Source of the DNA: Epiperipatus broadwayi
Lineage: Eukaryota > Onychophora > Udeonychophora > Euonychophora > Peripatidae
NCBI GenBank assembly: GCA_028023455.1
Contig: JAQFVV010000020.1
Location: 7,673,092 to 7,737,091, forward strand
Direction: 5' to 3'
DNA: 64,000 nt
Numbering within the stretch: the first letter of the stretch is position 1; the number at the start of each line of letters is the position of its first letter. This document shows, one piece after another, positions 57,451-64,000 of this stretch. Under the pieces are notes generated by a model. The model saw nothing but the letters and a program-made list of their open reading frames with translations, was not told the origin of the DNA and did not search any database. The position numbers and the translations under genes are program-made.

Positions 57451-57779
57451 AACCCATGTTTTAGATTATTTAAAAATCAGTTTGATATTAGATGTAGGTT
57501 ATACTACATATAATTAATGTTCCCAGTTCTAAAAAATCTTAAGTTTGCTATAACTTCGTTAAATTAGATAATAATCAGCTATGCAGATAACCTTAAATCA
57601 GATTCTCATTATCGCCTTTATCATATAATTTAATAAGCTCATTTATGAACTGACCGGTGGTAGTAGCACTGAAGAAGCTAAGATTTTGGCGTAATTAATT
57701 TATAAAATATTAATTTAGCGTTGCGAATGTATTGCTAATTTGCATAAATATGCATATCTACTTGCTATGAATATCATTT

Positions 57780-57905
57780 GGCCCACCTCAAGATTGTTCT
57801 ACGTCCAGTCACGCCTCGAAAGTTTAGGCTACTGCGACATTTCTTCGTATTTCATCAAGTCACTCCTCGAAAGTTAGGCAAATGTGACAGTTATTCGTAT
57901 ATAAT
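57780..57905 (+). repeat. Two-copy direct repeat within a short open frame
   Basis: CCAGTCACGCCTCGAAAGTT... TTCTTCGTATTTCAT and CAAGTCACTCCTCGAAAGTT... TTATTCGTATATAAT are tandem, about 49 bp apart. They lie in a 78-codon frame (57778-58014). The product is not recognised and the frame is probably accidental. Confidence 0.4.
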
Positions 57906-58397
57906 GCAACCAAAGCGTTTCCAAAGGGCTCATAAGCCAATCTTCTGTTCATTTAATAAAAAGGCCTCTTCCATTATAGCAAGCAGATCGGTTAGGGAAC
58001 CGTTTACTAGATAGTAAACCCCAATTAAGAATGCATTCGAGTCGCATTTATCTGATACTATAGTTTATAAATGCCCTAGAATCTGACGTTCAACTGCCAC
58101 CACATCTCAGTTCAGTTTCCCTAGAAATTAACTTCGGCGTTGATCCGAACTAGAATCAGAGTTAATGTGTTTATCTGTATAACAATTATATATCACGCAA
58201 ATGTCTCTATAATATGATTTTAAATGTATTAATAAGATAATCTTAAACTTAGTAATTATAATATAATTTTAAACTTAATATCTCTATCATTTATCCATCA
58301 ATTCGAACACTCTAGCTAACTATAACTGATTTCAAATATATAGAACATAGCATGAATTAGAACATGAAAGATGACATAAGCTTATTAAAAAAGTCAT

Positions 58398-58600
58398 ATG
58401 CTTTATAATATTGTTTTATAACCCTGAGAATCCACTCATTGCTTTGTAATATTATTTTATAACATTGAGAATCCACCCATTGCTTTGTAATATTTTATAA
58501 CCCTGAGAATCCACTCAATGCTTTGTAATATTATTTTATAACCCTGAGAATCCACTCATTGCTTTGTACTATTATTTTATAATCCAGAGAATCCATTCAT
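58398..58600. repeat. 41-bp tandem array, five copies
   Basis: TTGCTTTGTAATATTATTTT then ATAACCCTGAGAATCCACTCA is repeated five times (starts near 58398, 58439, 58480, 58518, 58559). One copy is 38 bp through a 3-bp deletion. The last copy is the most diverged. Confidence 0.9.
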
Positions 58601-58604
58601 CTGC

Positions 58605-59680
58605 GTGTGAGCTAGCTATACACCAGTTACTATGCTTTAGTATTTATTAAATGTTATATTAAATTTATGAAATATAAATTTGTCTCAGTCTCATTACTTG
58701 CTCATTATCTTATGAATCACTAGTTAAGTTATATAATAGAATATGTAATAGGGGGGGATGTCTCATGTTTTACTGCTTTGCTATTGCTGGAACGTGATCA
58801 AAGAGATATCGAGTGCAACTTCAGGCATGTCATTCACAATGGGTTGACTTGGAAGCACGAGTGAGAGAGTTAGGGTATGATCAGACGTAGGGTATTACTA
58901 TCCTGACTTGGTCAGCTTTTGGTTCTCTGGCTTGGACTCTCAGTCTGTTGAGCAAATGTACAAACCTGATCATTACAGTATATGCATGACAAAAAGTCTG
59001 TATAGTGTATACATATATTAATTCTAATATTCTCAGGGATAAAAGATAAATTCATAGTATTATTTCTGGGAGCTTCCATATAATAAAAATATAATAAGTA
59101 AATAGCTGATGTTTCAGTACAATTTATATATGTGCGATTGTTAAAATACATATATAAAGCACGACTACCATCTTGGATTTTTGATATTCATGCAAAGACT
59201 TGGAAGCAAACAGTGTGGATGCTATAGCTGAATTGTATTTTTGTGTCTGAATAATTTTATTGGGAAATTATGATTATAATGGCCAATATGAAGACTCATA
59301 GCAAACTAAAATAACATTAATAAATATAGTTAATATTTACATTATTGAAAAATTTATAGTTATCAAACATTATTATTATGATTACAAGCTTTATCTTTAA
59401 CTGTTTTTTAAATTCATAATTGGTAGCACACTGTTAGAAGAATTTATTTATTCATAATTAATAAATAATACATATCCATAACCCTAATATAAATACGCTC
59501 AAAGGTGCTATGGTCAAACTGCTATCACAAAATGCTAAGATTTTTCAACATTCTTTCATCCTAATGGTACTTCATATTATCGAAAGCAGTACTGCATTAA
59601 AATAAGGACAAGGAATGTTTTCCTGAAGGTTTGTAATGATGGTGTTTAGTTGTATTTTTATATTGGAATATTCATCTAAT
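58605..59680. other. AT-rich stretch with a GC-richer patch
   Basis: 58750-58930 has higher GC (ATAGGGGGGGATGTCTCATG, GAGTGAGAGAGTTAGGG) but no frame. AGGGGGGGATG could be a polypurine tract next to an LTR start, but I found no supporting LTR pair. Confidence 0.4.
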
Positions 59681-59686
59681 ATATGT

Positions 59687-59912
59687 ATTGAATGTCTTTA
59701 GAAAAATTTAACTTTATTTAAATATTCCAAATACATTCAACTTTTCATTAAATAGATTAATATAATATATGCACAATGTTTTGAGAGGTATTAGTCTCCC
59801 CTCTTCTTCAGGTGTTGCTGGCCTGACCAGTGAAAGTACTAGAATGGGATTCGAACAATTGAATGTATTTGGAATATTTAAATAAAGTTAAATTTTTCTG
59901 AAGACATTCAAT
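59687..59912. repeat. Palindromic repeat with hammerhead-like motif in the loop, host of the second MITE
   Basis: The arms 59687-59740 (ATTGAATGTCTTTAGAAAAA... to TACATTCAA) and 59859-59912 are inverted copies of 54 bp with few mismatches. The loop, on the minus strand at about 59785-59825, reads CACCTGAAGAAGAGGGGAGA then CTAATACCTCTCAAAACATTG. This is CTGAAGA, then the stem GAGAGG-type/CCTCTC, then AAAAC, related to the motif at 41128. GGGATTCGAACAA is also in the loop. Confidence 0.65.
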
Positions 59913-59919
59913 ATGCATA

Positions 59920-61120
59920 CACCTGGGTCTCTTTTTACGTGGACTTATTTAACATGATTTTGAAGTTACACGATTCGTGTTTCACCGGAAGTCGACTTCC
60001 GATAATGCACTATTACTTTAAATAATAAATTTTGCGCACTTATGTTATATTGAAAGTAATAGCACGTTATTGGAATTCTACTTTCATCTTAGTAATTTCA
60101 ATATTTTCAGTGCTTTATAATAGTAAGATTTTATGCAATAATGAAATTAAAATCATGATTTCCACATTTTATGTATACACACATTAAATTTTACAAGATT
60201 GTAATGTAAATTTGTTCAAACATTGTGCGTGTTAATTTTGCATTTTAAATCACATTCTGTTTTTGCTTTTTAAAAAAGAATGTAATCAATTATTAATCAT
60301 TTAGTGTCCACAAGTTTATTCTTAAAAGGTCAGTAATAGCAGTGGGCACAATTAAAAATTAAAATCTGATTTTTAATTGTAATTAACAATTTAAAAATTA
60401 CTTACGGGCCACTTGAAATTAATGTGATGTAAAACAAAATTTGATTTTTAAACAGAATTGAAAATTAAAGACAAAAATAAGAATTTAATTTTTAGTTGTT
60501 AGTTTTAATTAAATTTTTCCCAGCAGTGGTGAATAAATGTCTTTTTATTATCATAAGTCTAAGTTCATAAACAATTAATAAAATCATCGTCGTCTCAACA
60601 GAAAACCATTAACACAAAATGAGAGTGAACTTGGCGCTAGTTGTATTTCCTCTTGTGAGAATAATTGCTGAGATATTCTTGACTTCATTTAAGGAGAAGC
60701 CAAATACATCACATCACATGAGAATCTGATTTTTTACTAGTTTGCAAACGAACGTGTTTTTGGGCAAATAGCGATAATAATTAAAACGTGTATAAAAAAA
60801 TGTAAATTACTGTACTGTAAATTATGCATAAAAATATATTATTTTGAATAAAATTAAATATTATAGTTAAAAAAAGTTTGTCTTGTATCAATTTTTTTCA
60901 AATTTGAAATTTTTTATGAGTCATATTTTATTTCCTTATTTTTTTTTTTTTACGCAAATTTTAAAGTAATTTTACGTTGGTGCTTTGCTTTTACGCGAAT
61001 TTTGAAGAATCACAGACCGCATCCCCCCTTTTTCAATGTAAGTTACGTCTATTTTTGCGTGATTTCATTTGCGTGTGTTTTCTGAGGAACCTATCTATCG
61101 CATAAAACGAGACCCAGGTG
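59920..61120 (-). mobile_element. 1.2-kb TA-target MITE, copy 2 (inverted)
   Basis: The ends are CACCTGGGTCTCTTTTTACG (59920) and AAACGAGACCCAGGTG (ending 61120), with TA directly outside (59918-59919 and 61121-61122). Its minus strand matches 15052-16253 in order. The shared subterminal GATAGATAGGTTCC, TCGCGTAAAAGCAAAGC and the internal AAGAGGAAATACAAC confirm one family. CAGTGGGCACAATTAAAAATT (about 60340) and its loose inverse near 60530 suggest a small hAT-like insertion of about 200 bp inside, a weak call. No transposase. Confidence 0.75.
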
Positions 61121-61122
61121 TA

Positions 61123-61500
61123 TTAGATGATGGAAATAGTCCAATATAAAAATACAAGGAATGTGCAGAAAGATCATTTAATCAGCATATATACAGAAAT
61201 AAATATACTAAAATGACTTCACACAATTAGTATTTTATAAAAATATAATTTTAATGATTTAATAAAATAAATTTTAAGTTTAAAAAATTGTAATGTATAT
61301 TGAAAAATTAAATAATTTAATTTTAAGAAACTTAAATAATAAATAAGATTTTTGAAAAAAATTTGTAATTTGTCATTGTTTTATTTTCATTGAAATAAAA
61401 TTTCGGAAAGGCCGAAAACAAAGTTGAAGAATAAAGTGAAAAACAAAAAAAGAACAAATGTACAGGCTAATCAGCAAGACAACAATATGCTCAGGAAAAA
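61123..61500. other. AT-rich stretch right of the MITE
   Basis: It opens with the continuation of the host repeat (TTAGATGATGGAAATAGTCC). Nothing else is recognised. Confidence 0.55.
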
Positions 61501-61509
61501 AACAACTTT

Positions 61510-61635
61510 ATTCATGTCTTTGGAGATCATTTATCTTTTTCACATGTGTGTGGTCATGTGTGTTGGTTATATAAAATGGAGCATTGACTGAAGGGAGCTT
61601 GAAAGTCTGTGTTCAAATCCCTCTAATTACATCTT
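61510..61635 (+). repeat. R1 SINE-like repeat, 3' part
   Basis: TTATCTTTTTCACATGTGTGTG, GTCATGTGTGTTGG, GGGAGCTTGAAAGTCTGTG and TTCAAATCCCTC give the R1 3' third, ending in TAATTACATC. It is closest to the copy at 7900-8070. Confidence 0.6.
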
Positions 61636-61639
61636 GTAT

Positions 61640-62615
61640 TCATGAAAACCTATTTGAACACAAATACCCATACATAAAGACAAGGAGAAATAATTCTATG
61701 ACCAGCAAATTAGATCTTTTCTCTAAGTGATTGCTTATTGTTAGGTGAACATAATTTATAATTCTTTATCTGACATCTTCACATTAGGATTGAGTCTATT
61801 TTTATTTTTTTCATATTTAATAAAGTACATCATATTAATTAATATTGATGTTTGGTATATTTCAAAGATGATTTTCATTATAAAGAAGATTTTAATTCTA
61901 AATTTTTAAATCGTGAAATAGCAAAAGGACTTAAATCATAAGATTGTGGTCGCTGCAAAACCATATTTGTTAAAATTTTTCCCACAACTGGTGCAATTTT
62001 AAATCCAGTTCCTAAAATTAAAAGAATAAGTGATGAAGATTAATATATATATATATATATATAAGCTGTAGCATTTTCACATTTAAAAAATTAAATTAAT
62101 CCAGGCTTTGGGAATATCATGTAGAAATCCTAAATAGCAGAAAAAAGTCAGAATATAAATCACATTTTTGCACACCCAAAATCAGAATAAAGTGGAATAA
62201 GTTGTAGCAACCCGATGCATTTTTTGTACCTATGAGACATTTTCATCATTTAGAATTTCTATATGATGTTACCCAAAAATGATTTACATTTCATACATAT
62301 TAAATCATAAATGCCAAAAACTAATGGGTTATTATAAGTAAATGATATTATCATAGCCTTGCTATTTAAACAAACCAATAGAATATTGCCAATCTGTCAC
62401 CAAGGAAACACTAAAAATTAGGAAGCAAATGGATGTATCTATATTTTGCTCAATTGTAGTATTATATTATCAGACTGCTGATTTTCTATAGGTTTAAGCA
62501 TGAAATCCATGCTAATATAATTTATATATATATATTGTAGTGGTAACTGTTTTACTGATGTTGATGCTTATATTAATGACATATATATATATATATCAAT
62601 ATACGGTACTTAGAA
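61640..62615. other. AT-rich gene-free stretch
   Basis: TA microsatellites lie at 62042-62062 and 62523-62534. No gene is seen. Confidence 0.55.
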
Positions 62616-62631
62616 CTTTATCCCCATGTGG

Positions 62632-62862
62632 CCGCCAGAGGTGCTGTTTTTCATGCCAACCACAGAAATATTCAGAGTAGGGGCCAAAAGCAGACGATGC
62701 AAGTCCCAGCCGCTAGATGGCACTGTTACCATGTGTATCCACAGGAACCTTATGCCAAGTAGCTGCCAGCACTACTGCCTGCTTGGTGGTGCTGATAGCC
62801 ATATGTAAACATATCTAACTTACATCATCTGCTACCCAGCAATCTAGCCCACTAGATGGCAC
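62632..62862 (+). promoter_or_regulatory. Cluster of three CTCF-like motifs
   Basis: CCACTAGATGGCAC (62849-62862) matches the animal CTCF core CCASYAGRKGGCRS at every position. CCGCTAGATGGCAC (62710-62723) differs at one position. CCGCCAGAGGTGCTG (62632-62646) is a weaker relative. All face the same way, 78 and 139 bp apart, in the only GC-richer patch near the right end. They could be insulator sites, or copies of a unit in an old repeat; the surrounding sequence shows only slight repetition (CCATGTGT/CCATATGT). Binding is not shown by sequence alone. Confidence 0.5.
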
Positions 62863-62869
62863 TGTTTCT

Positions 62870-63955
62870 CCATGCTATGCATGCACCGTTTAGAAGCAAT
62901 ATTGATACTCACTTCATAGTATTGTTTTATATGCACATTCTTAAAAGATCGATAGCATATAATGTGAAGGTGTGATTAATTTAGAAACCACAATTATTTA
63001 ATTCTGCTTTAAAACTTAATATTGTGGCATATAAATGAATTAATTATTCATCAGTTTACAAAGATTAGTTGATGTTTGCATTTAATTAAATTTAATTAAA
63101 ATGGATATTAATGATGATAAATATTCTATTTCTTATTATTATTCATAGTAGCATATACAATAAATTAATTAATTCCAGAAATGTCATTTATCTTATTGGT
63201 TCAAATAGTTTTCACTGAAATATATATTTAGGGGTAATCCATTCCAGGCTCATAGTCAATACTAAAATTACCATACAACATAATCTTTAAATAACAAAAA
63301 CATAATATGTATTCAAATATAAAAATATTTATAAAAATTAATTTGTTGCATTAAGCTATGCAAATTGCACTGTACATGCAAATTTGAAAATAAACTTTTA
63401 GAAAAACTAAAATTGAACTCTTAAAAACATAATAAAAAATCAAATTCTAATAAAGAGTGAAAGATGAGGAGGACATCATTCTTATTCTTCTTGAATGTTC
63501 TAAATCAATTGTAGAGAGTTTATTCTAAAGAATACAATCAAAGAAAACATTCTTGGTGACCCATGCTTTGTGATTAGAATACCATAAAACTTCAAGATGC
63601 TTTTCGAAGGCTTTGTAAAAACTCACCTTTCTGAATGTTATATAGTTTCATTTTACACTTCTCCCACATTGATGCAAAATAGCAATGCAAAACTATCTTT
63701 CATTAGTTTATGGCCAGACAATGCAGTCTCCATATTCATATATATACTGTGTGATATTGTCATAAAAAAATTCAGTTTCATTACAGTTAAGTACTTGATA
63801 TGGGTTAATATGTCCCTTTTTGATATTTTTATTAATTCCTCAATATAATGTTCAGCATTCATTGCAAATGGCCTCACTTAACATTATTCAATCCAGTTCA
63901 TATTTAAATCTAGTGAACCATATTTTACTGTCAATAAACTTTTTCAGAAACAGAA
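62870..63955. other. AT-rich gene-free stretch
   Basis: Nothing is recognisable. Opposing frames at 63597-63877 mirror each other. Confidence 0.55.
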
Positions 63956-63959
63956 CATA

Positions 63960-64000
63960 TTAAAACAGGCAAAAGTTTCCATACAGTAGTGCCACTCAGT
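63960..64000 (+). mobile_element. F2 fold-back element cut by the window edge
   Basis: TTAAAACAGGCAAAAGTTTCC then ATACAGTAGTGCCACTCAG is an intact F2 left terminus, closest to those at 19520 and 25655. The rest lies outside the window. Confidence 0.7.

Noticed and set aside
56929-58770. LTR retrotransposon with polypurine tracts at 56929 and 58750
   Set aside because: No pair of matching LTRs and no gag or pol reading frame was found nearby.
62626-62808. 60-codon frame over the CTCF-like cluster
   Set aside because: No protein similarity is apparent and the repeated motif explains the composition.

Overview
This window looks like intergenic or intronic DNA from an animal nuclear genome. It is very AT-rich, has no long open reading frame and no operon-like layout, and contains many dispersed repeats, tRNA-derived SINEs with target-site duplications, MITE-like DNA elements, satellites and decayed transposon genes. 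A mollusc, most likely a cephalopod such as an octopus, fits best. The reasons are the repeat style and the several short tRNA-headed SINE families, which resemble the tRNA-derived retroposons described from octopus. This is an inference from pattern and no database was searched. I see no intact protein-coding gene, no rRNA, no functional tRNA and no CRISPR array.

Layout. 1-1605: a SINE-like family (called R1 here) in a head-to-tail plus inverted block; solo R1 copies recur at 4143, 7440-8070, 19103, 27083, 28395, 38890 and 61510. 8625-10142: two copies of a fold-back element (called F2 here; ends TTAAAACAGGC), with more at 18414, 19520, 25655, 47528 and the right window edge. 13390-13860: a frameshifted remnant of a Penelope-like element (PLE) with a GIY-YIG endonuclease domain, minus strand. 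15052-16253 and 59920-61120: two copies, in opposite orientation, of a 1.2-kb MITE with CACCTGGGTC ends and TA target sites. tRNA-headed SINEs lie at 11355, 16384, 17522, 24589, 32441, 45490 and 55168.

28529-28779, 39787-40078 and 40774-41236 hold a family of about 200-bp units carrying a CTGANGA / short stem / GAAAC motif that resembles a hammerhead-ribozyme core. One copy is flanked by 45-bp direct repeats, as in retrozymes and PLE pseudo-LTRs. 34584-37792 is a hAT element with a broken ZBED5/FAM200-like transposase. A 533-bp hAT MITE sits at its right end, flanked by a perfect 8-bp target duplication. 44181-45170 is a 70-bp minisatellite of 14 copies with an ordered pattern of three unit types. 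48200-48740, 57030-57450 and 58398-58600 are other tandem arrays. 56118-56580 looks like a TATA promoter with a less AT-rich leader and a splice donor. 62632-62862 holds three CTCF-like motifs.

The strongest overall theme is the density of long, nearly perfect inverted repeats. At least eight separate loci, from at least five repeat families, have arms of 35-140 bp. The candidates most worth follow-up are the hammerhead-like/PLE family, the inverted repeats as a class, the 70-bp satellite and the CTCF-like cluster.
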